Below, piece after piece: positions 1 to 9,800 of a stretch of DNA of 64,000 nt. Position 1 is the stretch's first letter, and each line of letters starts with the position of its first letter. The position numbers and the translations under genes are program-made. A model generated the notes under the pieces. That model was given only the letters and a program-made list of their open reading frames with translations. It did no database searches and was not told where the DNA came from. The stretch comes from Cyanophora paradoxa (Eukaryota > Glaucocystophyceae > Cyanophorales > Cyanophoraceae): positions 1 to 64,000 of the forward strand of contig QPMI01000204.1 of the NCBI GenBank assembly GCA_004431415.1. The letters are read 5' to 3'.

Positions 1-2086
1 GTTGATGACGCAGAACTGCGCGTTCTCGCAGAGACAGTCGCCTGCGCGCGGGGCGAGCAGCAACGGTGTGGGGGGGGGGGGGGGGGGGCGGGGGCGAGGA
101 GGGCACCCTGCGCCTGCTGGCAGCTGCACATGGCGGCGCTCCCTGCGGGGGCGGGGCTCGCGCTCGGGCTCGCGCGCGCGCGCGGAGCAAGGCGGGCGCA
201 GCGGGGGAGCGCGGGAGCGAGCGCCGCGCGGACCGCAGAAGCAGGAGCCGAAGAGCTGGGCGCGGGGCGTGAGGGAGGCGGGGGCGGCGGGGCCGGGGCG
301 GGCACCTGGGAGCAGTCGCAGAGGCCGCCGGCGAGGCAGAAGCAGTCGCCCTTCTGCGAGGTCCCGCACGTCGTCGCCGGGCCCGTCACGTTCAGCACCG
401 GCGTCGCTGCGCCCCGCCTCGCCCCGCCCGAGCCGGGGCGGCGGGCGGGGCGGGCGGGCGCACGGGACGGGGAGCGGTCGGAAGGCGCCCTCGAGGGGCC
501 GGGTGGGCGAGGGCGTGCGGGTGGGCGTGGCGACGGGGAGGGGCTGGGCGTCCGCGTGGGCGCCGGCGTGCCCGTCGGGTCGGCGTCGGCGCGAGCGTCG
601 GCGTCGGCGCGGCCGTCGGCGTCGGCGGCGGCGTCGGCGCCCGCGTCGGCGTCGCTGCGCGGCGGGCGCGTCGGCGCAGCTGCAGGCCGGCGGCGCGGCG
701 CGCCGGCTCGCGGCGGACCGGCGGGGTGGGCGGGGCGGAGGGGTTGGCGTGCGGTGGTGGCCGCGGGGGTCGGAGGCGGCGCCGTGGCGGTGGGCGCCGC
801 CGTGGCCGCCACCGGCGTGGGGGCCGCCGTCGTCGGCGCCGCCGTGGGGCCGTCGTCGGAGCCGTCGTGGGGCTGCGGTCGGGGCGGCGGTCGGGCGGCG
901 GTCGGGGCTGTCGTAGGCGCGGTTGTCGGCGCTGTCGTCGGCGCTGTCGTGGGCGCGGTCGTGGGCGCGGTGGTGGGCGCGGTAGTGGGCGCGGTGGTGG
1001 GAGCGGGCGCGCTCGTGGCGGGTGCGCTCGTCGCTGCGGCGACACCGTCGGCGCCGCGCTCGGGCGGCCGTGCCTGCAGCGCCGAAGGCTCGCTCAGGGG
1101 GGCCGGGGCGCGCGCGGCGGCGAGGGCGCACCGGTGGCGGCGGGGCGCTGCTCGGGGCCGGCGCCGCCGTCTCCGAGGGGCCTGCGCACGCGCCGGTCAG
1201 CGCGCCGCAGCGCGCCGCAGCGGCTGCCGCGGGGCGCGGGGCCGTGGCGCGGGGTCTGTGCACCCGTCGAGGGGACGGGGACGGTGGCGAGGGGGAAGCG
1301 GCCGCCGGAAGCTCGCGGGGGAGGCGTCAGCTCCTCGGCCGCCGTCGCTGCCGGTGCCGCGAGGAAGCTCTCCCCACCCGGCCCCGCCTCGGGCGCCTCC
1401 CCCTCCCCCGCCCCGGCCTCCTCCGCCTCTTCCTCCTCGTCCGCGCCGGATTCCTCCTCCTCCTCCTCGACACCCTCGTCCCCTTCGCCGTCCTCGCCGC
1501 CCTCGTCCTCTTCCTCTGCTCTCTCCTCCTCAGCATCCTCGGCGCTCTCCTCCGCGGCCCCGTTCTTCGTTTCGCCATCTGCAAGAAACGCCGTCAGCGG
1601 AATGAGTGGGCCGATGAGGCGAGCAAGCCTTACCATCCGCATCCTCGTCTTTCGTAGACGAGGCGTCCTCCGACTCGTCTGGCGCGCGAGGGTCAAATTT
1701 CATTTTCGTTAAACTGAACTGCGAACGGTACAGTGCGTAGGCACCGCTGGGCGCTAGGCCCAGCAACAAGCGCAAGAGGACCAAAAAATACTCCAAGAGC
1801 TACGCTCTCACCGTCGTGGCCGGCATCCGGGAGGAGAGGCGCGCGTGGACCGCGGGGCGCGCGACCACGCCCTGTGCTCCAGCCGCGTCCTGGACCGGCG
1901 TTTTTATCGCGGGCGCGCGCAGAATGCCGATTTGCGTCGACGGGGGCCGCCAGCGCTGCGCGGAGAGAAGGACCGTCGATTAGCGCCCGGCAGGTAACGC
2001 AACAGCAAGCACTCGGCTAGGTATCACACACCGACTACGGTCACGAGCGCCAGGAGCGCCAGCAGCGCGAGAATGGGGCGCTGCAT
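1..2086 (-). CDS. Secreted or surface Thr/Pro-rich, Cys-rich protein (partial, runs off left edge)
   Basis: I do not recognise the family. The best start is the ATG at 2086, which opens a textbook signal peptide (MQRPILALLALLALVTVVG) followed by a donor at 2031 and an acceptor at 1956. An alternative start at 1796 (MEYFLVLLRLLLGLAPSGA) also looks like a signal peptide. A GT-AG intron at 1579-1633 joins the FDPRAPDESED stretch to a long Glu/Asp-rich region (about 1390-1578). Next comes a Thr-Ala-Pro repeat stalk (about 600-1020) whose reading frame changes more than once. The end is Cys-rich and spread over tiny exons: 306-406 (TTCGTSQKGDCFCLAGGLCD), 234-255, 107-142 and 1-41 (DCLCENAQFC); phases of the last three match. 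This suggests an O-glycosylated, disulphide-rich extracellular protein. Function is unknown. Confidence 0.5.
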
Positions 2087-2401
2087 GTTGTTCGCAGAAA
2101 GGTAACGAAGTGCGCGTGTACCCGCCCCCTGAGAACTCGCCGCCTTCAACTCGGCTTCAGCTTGCTTCAATCTCTGCCGCAGTCGCAGCATCAGCAGCAT
2201 CAGCAGCATCCCCGATAGCGAGCGGGATCGGCAGAGCGATCGCTCGTGCGCCTCGAGCTAGGTGTTTCTGCGCCGGCGATCGCCGCCGTATACGTTAAGT
2301 ACGATCCTTTCGAAGCCTGTTAGCAAACCAGGTGCGGCGCCCCGCTCCCACCTTCGGGATCGGCGCCGCCATAGCTAAGAGCAGAGGACGCGCGCAGGGC
2401 A

Positions 2402-2978
2402 ATGGGCAAGAGCATGAGATCAAAGATTAAGCGGAAGTGGAGGGCCGTGAAAGCTGAGAAGCTCGCCCCCAAGGAGGTCGAGCGCGTCGCCAAGCTTCAT
2501 GACGCCCTGAAAGAGCGCCTGGGTTCGTGGAGGCCGGCGCGGGTTGCCGCTCACGACGCTCGGTTGCCGCTCACTGACTCAAATCTCGCACAGCGAAAGA
2601 GGAGGAGGAGCGTGCGCAGGAGCAGATGGCGGACGCTGAGCCGGCAGCAGCAGCAGCAGCAGCAACAGCAGCGGACGGATCGATGGAGGTCGACGCTGGC
2701 GCGTCGGGCGTGAAAAAGACTATTTCCAAGGTCTGCACGACCGCCATTCCCTCAGCCCAACGAGCGCTTCGCTCCGGCCACTTTCTTCTAATTCCGGCCC
2801 CCATCAGCAGAAGGCGCTCAAGAACAAGAAGAAGCAGACCAAAAAGCGGGTGAGCGTCTGCGTACAACGACAGCTTGCGTTTATCATCCTCTGAAATTGG
2901 TGTGTTGCTCAGGGCGGCTTCTGCGGCTCCCAGGGAATCGTAATCAAGAAGAAGAAGGGGAAGTCGTTAGTATGGTGA
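2402..2978 (+). CDS. LLPH / DUF2423-like small nucleolar protein
   Basis: The first exon (2402-2522) begins MGKSMRSKIKRKWRAVKAEK followed by LAPKEVERVAKLHDALKERL. This matches the N-terminal signature of the LLPH (LAPS18-like, DUF2423) family: a short basic protein of eukaryotic nucleoli linked to ribosome biogenesis. Exon 2 (2594-2730) encodes a Glu-rich stretch, a poly-Ala tract and VKKTISK. Exon 3 (2811-2849) encodes KALKNKKKQTKKR. The last exon starts near 2913 and ends IKKKKGKSLVW before TGA at 2976-2978. Introns are GT-AG, the first with a CACTGAC branch-like site. Total length is about 120 residues, normal for the family. The N-terminal match is strong; the exon borders rest on splice sites and phase only. 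Confidence 0.75.
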
Positions 2979-3390
2979 ACTGGCCCTTATGAATTGATGC
3001 TCCATCGCGAGCGGCCGCGGGCTGCGGGCCGCATACGCATGCGTGTGCCGTGTGGCAGGCTGCATATGCTGTGTTGAATACACATATCCGTAACTGAACA
3101 AATGCCGCCGGGCGCGGGCGAAGCTCTATTCGCCAATCAGGGGGCCGCCGGCCAGATAGAGGATAGAGGCGTGGTTTTCAGCTGCAGGCACCGCGTATGC
3201 AGCCCCAAAGCTCTCCCCACGAAATCGACCGCCGGACGCGGCCTCTTATTTCGGGCAGCTCGAGTCTGCGGCATGCCACGGCGTCAACTGCAGAGCACGT
3301 AGAGGCCCGGCTGCCAGGCTGGAGGGTGCACCGTTCGCGGAACTTCACAGTTCTCGGTGGTCTGGGACGAGTAAAGTTCACGAGCGCCTT
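2979..3390. other. Spacer between convergent LLPH and MED9 genes
   Basis: No gene is supported here. The stretch separates two convergent genes and presumably holds both 3' ends. It includes short palindromic words such as GCATGCG and CATATG. The open frames crossing it show no conserved motif. Confidence 0.4.
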
Positions 3391-3779
3391 TCACGTGGCC
3401 ATGGGCGAGTCTGTCTCCATTTTGATCATCGGCGCGTCGTTGGGGGCTGCAGGGCGCTCTGCGATCGAGGCGACTGACTTGTACTTCGCAAGGAGCAGGC
3501 TGCGCGCTCGTCAGCTTCGCCCCCGCCACAAGCGCACTTGCCGCGCGACGCGCACTTGACCCGCTCAAGCTTGCTCTGCAGCTCGGCATAAGACTTGTTC
3601 TGGTCCTCGCGTGTAAGCTCCGCGCCGGGCAGGCTCTGCAGGTAACGCTGCGCCTCGACGAACTTCTCGTACAACGATGCTGCGAGTTTCATGGCATCCT
3701 TGTCGTCGTCGGCGCGCTGCAGGGCCTCCACAATTTGGCCGATGAGCGGCAGGAAGTCGAAAGAGGGCGTCGAAGCCAT
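3391..3779 (-). CDS. MED9: Mediator complex subunit 9 (MED9)
   Basis: Two exons (3556-3779 and 3391-3499) join in phase to a protein of 110 residues. The core begins FDFLPLIGQIVEALQ, followed by a helix, the RYLQSLPGAELTREDQN segment, and a second helix ending LQSKLERVNLLLAKYKS. This follows the MED9 pattern (FLP hydrophobic start, a short LP(G)I/A turn with S/T-rich sequence, then a Leu/Lys coiled coil ending near KYKS). MED9 is a small middle-module subunit of Mediator, which bridges transcription factors and RNA polymerase II in the nucleus. The intron is GTGCGCG...GCTGACGAGCGCGCAG. The splice restores the KYKS motif, which the unspliced frame loses. Acidic C-terminal tail ends SPMAT. Confidence 0.8.
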
Positions 3780-4269
3780 CCGCGACGTCCACGTAGCTGA
3801 CTACCGCGCGCGGGCTGCTAGCACGAGACTAGTACAGTTGCAGAGCAGTGCAATTGAACAAACACGGCCTGTGACACGCGTCTATGGGTACATGTACAGC
3901 ACACACTACACGTATGGCATGCGCACGACTTCGACGCTGTGAACAAAGGGCGTGAGTCCTGGGGAACGGAGCCCCTCTATCCGGTCTACGCGCTAACCGG
4001 CGCCGCACAGGACTGTGGGCGGAAGAGGTTGGTGGTCAACCAACCGGAGGGAGAGCTAGCATGCGCAGCTATTTCATCCTGCGATCGTAAAAATCGTCCT
4101 GCGAGAGCGTTAGCGATCCTGGGAGATCGAGAGATCTGAAGGCCGTCGCACCTCGCGAGGATGACAGCGCCCGAGGATGCAGCGCGCGCCGGCGCCGCCG
4201 AGCAGCATGCGCAGCTGCTCTCGCCCAACGCAGAATGCCGAGCTCGCACTCCTTGCGCACGCTTTTAAT
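3780..4269. other. Spacer without supported gene
   Basis: Upstream of MED9 on the minus strand. It contains AT-richer DNA with palindromes (CTAGCACGAGACTAG, GTATGGCATGCGCA). Open frames at 3939-4139 (plus) and 3986-4249 (minus) carry no recognisable motif and no splice-consistent extension. Confidence 0.4.
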
Positions 4270-4452
4270 CGCGCTGAAACGCAACCGCCGCGCGCTGAAA
4301 CGCAACCGCCGCGCGCTGAAACGCAACCGCCGCGCGCTGAAACGCAACCGCCGCGCGCTGAAACGCAACCGCCGCGCGCTGAAACGCAACCGCCGCGCGC
4401 TGAAACGCAACCGCCGCGCGCTGAAACGCAACCGCCGCGCGCTGAAACGCAA
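4269..4452. repeat. 21-bp tandem repeat, about 9 copies
   Basis: The unit CGCTGAAACGCAACCGCCGCG is repeated about nine times with essentially no variation, ending with CGCTGAAACGCAACC. Because 21 is a multiple of 3, several frames stay open and encode seven-residue repeats (AETQPPR, ALKRNRR on plus; FSARRLR, VAFQRAA on minus). Perfect identity suggests recent expansion by slippage. There are no spacers, so it is a minisatellite. Confidence 0.9.
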
Positions 4453-4704
4453 CCCCGGGAGGTGTGGGGGAAGTTGCTGCGAGTGCAGCAGGCGTGCCGA
4501 GCCCGGGTGCAGTCACTGACTTGCCTGCCGGTGCGATATGTGTATCCCGCTTCACTCCGATCCCCCCCTGCTCTCCCTGTAGCTAGACCTAGGCCTCTCG
4601 AGCGGGTGGATCTACACTTATGCGTACGGATTGCTGATCAGCGCCCCATCAGCGGCAGCCTAGCCTGCTAAAGCACGCGCAGAAGAACGGTGTAGCCTGG
4701 TGCT

Positions 4705-4800
4705 TTTTTGGTACTTTTTTTGCGGAGCTGCTCCTGGAGTCCTGGAGAGCAGCTTTTTTTGCGGAGCTGCTCCTGCAGAGCAGCTCGGCAAAAAAAGGCC
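4705..4800. repeat. Duplicated hairpin-forming T-run / GCGGAGCTGCTCCTG element
   Basis: The word TTTTTTGCGGAGCTGCTCCTG occurs twice (near 4717 and 4755). Each is followed by an inverted AGCAGCT or GAGCAGCT, and the stretch closes with AAAAAAAGG. The GGAGCTGCTCC core is itself palindromic, and the outer T and A runs can pair. It could be a small foldback element or a transcription-termination-like hairpin; nothing decides between them. Confidence 0.5.
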
Positions 4801-4814
4801 TTCAGTGCCACGCC

Positions 4815-5561
4815 GTGATCATGACTCCTGCTGAAGCGCGCCCCTGCGCTTGGAAGCCGCGCAGCCTGCCGCGCCGCCGCGAGCTGCGCGAGCTCGAGGC
4901 CCGCGTGCGCAGGCAGACACAGGCGATCAGGAGCGCGCGGGTTCGTGCGGTGCCCCGTACGCGTGTTCGGCGGCGGGGCGGGCTTCTGACGCCGTCGCAG
5001 CTCGCGCCAGGGTGTGTGCGCTCCGCCGGGACGTCGACTCCCGTCGCGATTCGCTTGCGGCAAGGTCGCCCATGTCCCTCTCTAAACGTGCTCGCCGGCT
5101 TGGGCGCGCTTCGCATCTTCTGCTGCGGCTTCAGTGGCGACGGCGGCGCGCGCCCGCGGCGCTTACCGGGCCTTCCTGGTGGCGCAGCTGCAGGCGCTGG
5201 TGCTGCAGTCCTGCCCGCCCGCCGCCGCCGTCGCCGCCGTCGACGTCGCCCTCTGCGTCCCCGTCGGCGCCGCCGAGCCCCAGGCCCGCCCCGCCCCGCC
5301 CCGCCCCGCCCCGCCGGCCCCGCCGACGGCCGCGCAGGTCTCGGCGTCGAGCGCGGTGCTGGGGCGGCGGGCGGAGGCGCTGGCGGCCTTCACCGACGGC
5401 TCCACGCGCGAGGCCCGCGCCCCGCCGCCGAGCTCTTCTACCGCCCCTTCTCCACCCGCGAGGCCCGCCGCCGCCCGCCCCGCGCGCCCCGCGCCCCTCA
5501 CCGTGGCACGCCCCCGCAGGTCGCCCGCAGCGCCGCCGCGCTCGCGTCGCCCGAGGCGTGA
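4815..5561 (+). CDS. Small multi-exon hypothetical protein
   Basis: Not recognised. Coding support comes from splice structure. An exon reading ARARGAYRAFLVAQLQALVL to GAAEPQ ends at 5283. It is followed by an intron (5284-5337) with the same GCCCGCC donor and CCG-rich body seen in certain genes of this window. The next exon begins VSASSAVLGRRAEALAAFTD. A further GCCCGCG donor after STRE (about 5409) and the acceptor at 5520 lead to VARSAAALASPEA and a stop at 5559-5561. Upstream exons are likely at 4815-4960 (Arg/Glu-rich helix, RELRELEARVRRQTQAIRSA) and 5002-5066, separated by GT-AG introns with CTGACG near the acceptor. The exact upstream phase is ambiguous. Confidence 0.35.
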   Translation: MIMTPAEARPCAWKPRSLPRRRELRELEARVRRQTQAIRSARVRAVPRTRVRRRGGLLTPSQLAPGCVRSAGTSTPVAIRLRQGRPCPSLNVLAGLGALRIFCCGFSGDGGARPRRLPGLPGGAAAGAGAAVLPARRRRRRRRRRPLRPRRRRRAPGPPRPAPPRPAGPADGRAGLGVERGAGAAGGGAGGLHRRLHARGPRPAAELFYRPFSTREARRRPPRAPRAPHRGTPPQVARSAAALASPEA

Positions 5562-6831
5562 GCCCGCATGCGCAGCAGCGCTTGCGTGGATCCGTCCCAG
5601 TTGCACAGGGGGCGGGGGCCTGCCGTGCAACGGGGCGCCGCGGCGGAGGGCGCGGCGGCCCTCGCGGAGCGGCCCCGGGCCGGGCCCAGTCGGCCCCCCG
5701 AGGCTCGAGCCGCCCGCCCCCATCTCGGGCCTCCGGTCCTTCCTTGAGCCTCTGAGGGCCGACTGGGCCCCGGGCGTCGCCGCCCGCGCAGCCGCCTCCT
5801 GCCGCACCCCACGCCGCGCCGCGCCGCGCCGCCTACCACCATCCACGTGACCCGGCGCCGCGCGCTAGAAGAGCGCACCCGCTGTCCCGGCCCGTCGCCG
5901 CCCCTGGGGGTCTCGCCGGCTCGCATCGCCCGGTCTCCGCGCGCTCCCAACTCGGCCGGCCCTGGCTCCGCCGGGCCGCCTTCGCCTAGACTGATCATGA
6001 GTTAGGCTAAGCGAGGCATGTGGTGCTCGACCTGTTGCTGAGCCAGTGACTGCATTCGAATTCTGCGAGTCGGCGAGCTCAGCCTGGCAGACTGAGACGT
6101 CGACACTGTGACAGCTCACTGACTCAGTGAGTCACGATCAGCCACAGCACCTTAAGCTTCGCGCGCTGATCCGATGATCATGAGTCGCACAGTCACTGAG
6201 TGACACGCTCCCGCGCCGCGGCGCCGGGTCCACTTTCGCTGGGTCATGATCATGATAAACTTGAAACATAATCATTGAATTCTCATCTGCTTTATCATAG
6301 TATATCCATACGTCCAACGCACACATGCACGTGCTCGAATACACCTAGTAGCTATAGAATAGTTCTACAGCCTGGCAGCCTACCAAGCTAGCACTGACTC
6401 GATGATCATGAGAGTCGATGATGAGACCCAGGCAGGGACACCAATAACTTAGTATTGAGGATTTAAAAGATACATGAAATTAAAGCGATAAGAAAATAGC
6501 ACTCTACACTGTGATTCAAGCTTGTCATGCTGCCCGCGGCCATCATGGCATGCTGGGAAGGGAAAAGAACCGAATACTCGACAGGCGGAGGCACCGAAAA
6601 TTAAAAATCCGGTGATCGGATGACGACACTGTGACCTGGTAGCTATAGGCGATTTACGCCCCTGTACTGTACTACAAGGTCCCCCAACGACGTGTACAAA
6701 AACCAGTGTACGTAGCAGATCGTGAGGCGGGGCCCCCACTTGAAAAAGCCGGAAAGCGTGACGAGGGCGGGGCGGGCGGGCGACGGGGGCTCTGGAGGGC
6801 GGGGGCTGGAGGGCGGGCGGGGCAGGCGCCG
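5562..6831. other. Spacer with palindrome-rich island (about 5990-6720)
   Basis: No gene is supported. The left part (5562-5990) is very GC-rich and has open frames on both strands without motifs. From about 5990 composition drops and short palindromes crowd together: TGATCATGA at 5995, 6175 and 6405, TCATGATCATGAT near 6245, CTGACTCAGTGAGTCAC near 6118, and others. The hybrid kinase gene ends at 6832 on the minus strand. Confidence 0.5.
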
Positions 6832-9800
6832 TCAGGGCCCCCAGCCGGTGAAGCGGAGGAGGGCGGCGCGGAGCTGCTCGCGGCGGACGGGCTTGACGAG
6901 CGTCTCGTCCATCCCCGCCCCCGCGCAGCTCTCGCTGATCCCGTCCAGCGAGTTCGCCTGGCCCCGCCCCCCGCCCCGCGTCACCCCGCGCCCCCGCGGC
7001 CGGCGGCGGGGCCGGGCCGGGGCCGGGGGGCGCACGGTGAGGGCGACGATGGGGAGGCGCTCGGGCATGCCGGGGAGGGGCACGCGCGGCGGCAGCTGCC
7101 CGGCCGCGTCCAGCGCCCGCAGCCTGCGCCCCGCGAGCGTGAGGCCCCGCCGGGCGGCGGGCGGTGGCCTGGGAGGGGTGGCGCGGGGGCGCACTCGCGG
7201 GTGGCGGCGCGGCCGTCCAGCACCGGCATCTCCACGTCCTGCGGGGCCCGCCCCTCGGCGAGGGCCCGGGGCGCGGGGGCCCGGGGCGGCCGGGGCGGGC
7301 ACCATGAGGACGAGGTCGACGGCCGCCGCAGGCACAGCTCCACCGCCTCCCGCCCGTTCGCAGCCTGCCCCCGCGAGCTCAGCCGCGCCAGCGGGGCGGG
7401 GCGGGCGGGGCGGGGCGGGGCGGGGCGGGGTGGAGGGCTGGCCTGCTCGACGGCGGGGACGCCGAGGCGGGCGAGGAGCGCCGCGCACACCTTCCGGTTC
7501 ATCTCCACGTCGTCTGCCCCCGCCCGCCCCGCTCAGCGCCCCGCACCCACCCGGCGCCACCGCCGGCGCCCGGCGGCGGCCGGCGCGGCGCACCGACGAC
7601 GAGCACGACGGGCGGGCGCCCCAGCGGCGGCGCCAGGCGGGCCGGGGCGCCCCCGGTGGCGGCAGCTCGGCCGCGAGCGCCGGGCTCGTCGGCGCGCTCG
7701 GGCCGTCCGCGGAGCGGCGGCGGCCTCCGGCGCGGGCGGCGCCCTCCTTGAGGCAGGCGGCGAGGCGGTTAAGGCGGAGGGGCTTGTGGAGGACCCCCGC
7801 GGGGCCGCCGACACCACCACCGCCTGCGCCGCGTCGCCCCGGAGCAGGGCGCAAGGGGCGGGGCGGGGCGGGCCGGCGCACGGTGTTGGAGAAGGCGCGG
7901 CGGCGCTGGCGGCTGTACGTGAGGACCGTCACCTGCGCGAGCGGCGGTGAGGCCGGCGGGGGGCGGGGGCGGGGGCGGGGGCGGGCGTGGCGGACGGCGA
8001 GGGGCGTGGCGGGGCGGGGCCGGGTCGGTGAGGGCGCGCTCGAGGGCGCCGGCGAGGGGCTCGTCCAGCAGCACCAGCGCCCCCGCCCCGCCCCTCCGCC
8101 TGCCCTCCCCGCTGAGGCGGGGCCGGCCGGGCGGGGCGGGCCGGCGGGGGCGCGGACGGCGCGGATGGCGGCGGCGGCCTCCTCGGCGGTGAGGGCGGCG
8201 ACGACGCGGCGCCAGCGGCCCCGAGCCCGAGCACCGCCTCCTGCGGGGCGTGGGGGCCGGCGGCGGGGCGGGGCGGGGCGGGCGGGGCGGACGGCGAGGA
8301 GGTGGGCGACGGTGGGTCGGCGTGCCCGACGATTACGGCGGGGCCCTCGTCGTCGGGCCCCTCCCCCGCCAGCCCCTTCGCAGCCGCTGCCGAGAGCCCG
8401 CCGGGGGCCCGTACGCCGCCCCGATGGCCGGCACCTCCGCCCCCGGAAGGCCAGCGCCTGCCCCCGCCCGCCCGGCCCGCGTCGGGCCCCGGGGCCCGGA
8501 GCGGGGCGGGGAGGGCGGGGCGCACCGAGTCGTCGAGCTCGGGCGGGGGCCGGGGCCCGTCGCCGGGGCTCCAGCGGCAGGGCCAGCTCGAAGGAGAAGC
8601 GGGAGCCGGCCCCGGGCGGGAGGCCACCCCTGCGGCGCCCCCGGTCGGCGGGGCCGGGGCGGGGGCCGGGCCGGGGCGCGGGGCGGGCACGGATGGTCCC
8701 CTCCATGAGCTCCACGAGCCGCTTGCTGATCACGAGCCCTGCGCCGCGTCAGGCCCGCGCAGCGAGACGCCGAGGCCGGGGTACGGACCCATGCCCGTGC
8801 CGCCGAAGAGGCTGCGGGGGGCGGGGCGTCAGCGCGGGGCGGGCGGGGGCGGGGAGCGGGGGCGGGGCGCGGGGGCGGGCCGTGTGATGGAGGCGTCGGC
8901 CTGGGAGTAGTCGGCGAAGAGGCGCCGCACGGCCTCCTCGTCCATGCCGGGGCCCTGCCGGCCCCGCGTCGGCCCCGGGGCCCCGCGCAGGCTGCGGGGG
9001 CGGGGGCGGGGCGGGGCGGGGGCGGACGGTGTCCTGGACGTCGACGCGAAAGGCAAGGCGGGGGGCCGAGGCGGGGCCCCGCAGCGCGAGCCCCGACACG
9101 TAGGCGACCACCGAGCCGGCCCCGCTGAACTTCACCGCGTTCGCGATCAAGTTCCCCACCACCTGCGGGGAGTGGGGGGGAAGGCGATCAGGCCCAAGGC
9201 GTTCGGGCGGGGCGGGACCGGGGCGGGGGCGGGGGCGGGGCGGGCCTGCTTGAGGCGGTGGGGGTCGCCGCGGAGGCGGGTGGGGAGGGCCGGGGGCAGC
9301 CGGAAGGCCACCTCGAGGCCCTTGGAGAGGGCCGCGGGGGCGACCATCTCCAGCGTCTCCTCGAGCAGCTCCCGCAGGTCGAAGGGGACGGCCTCGAGCT
9401 CGACCTTGCCGGCCTCGATCTTGTGCAGGTCCAGAAGGTCGTTGACGAGGGCGAGGAGCTGCTCGCCGCACTGCCGGATGGACGAGGCGAGCTCGCGCTG
9501 CTCCCCCGTGAGCTCCGTCTCCTCCAGGAGGTCGTACATGCCGAGGACGCCGGAGAGGGGCGTGCGGAGCTCGTGGACCGTGTACGCGAGGAAGCGCGTC
9601 TTCGTCTCGTTGGCGACCTCCAGCTCGATGGCGCGCCGCTTCTCCGCGATGTCCTGCGCCACCACCAGCACGCCCACCACCCGCCCGCCGGCGTCCCGCC
9701 GCGCCGTCGAGGAGAAGAGCAGCCGCGGGGCCGACGAGGGGCGGGCCGCGGCGCTGGGGATGGGGACGAGCTCGGAGAGGGAGCCCGTGTGGGAGCGCGT

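Noticed and set aside
2110-2298. Plus-strand frame with Ala/Ser repeats upstream of LLPH
   Set aside because: Overlaps the signal-peptide exon on the minus strand; encodes only a simple GCA/TCA repeat.
4269-4452. CRISPR-like array
   Set aside because: Repeats are contiguous 21-mers with no unique spacers; this is a minisatellite in eukaryotic DNA.
5562-5990. Open frames on both strands at 5498-5998 and 5571-5850
   Set aside because: GC-driven frames without motifs, splice-consistent neighbours or start context. Could be an exon of an unknown gene but not supportable.
6722-8887. 721-codon plus-strand open frame
   Set aside because: Lies opposite the kinase ATPase and receiver exons; Arg/Gly/Ala low complexity caused by very high GC. 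The minus strand carries the conserved motifs.
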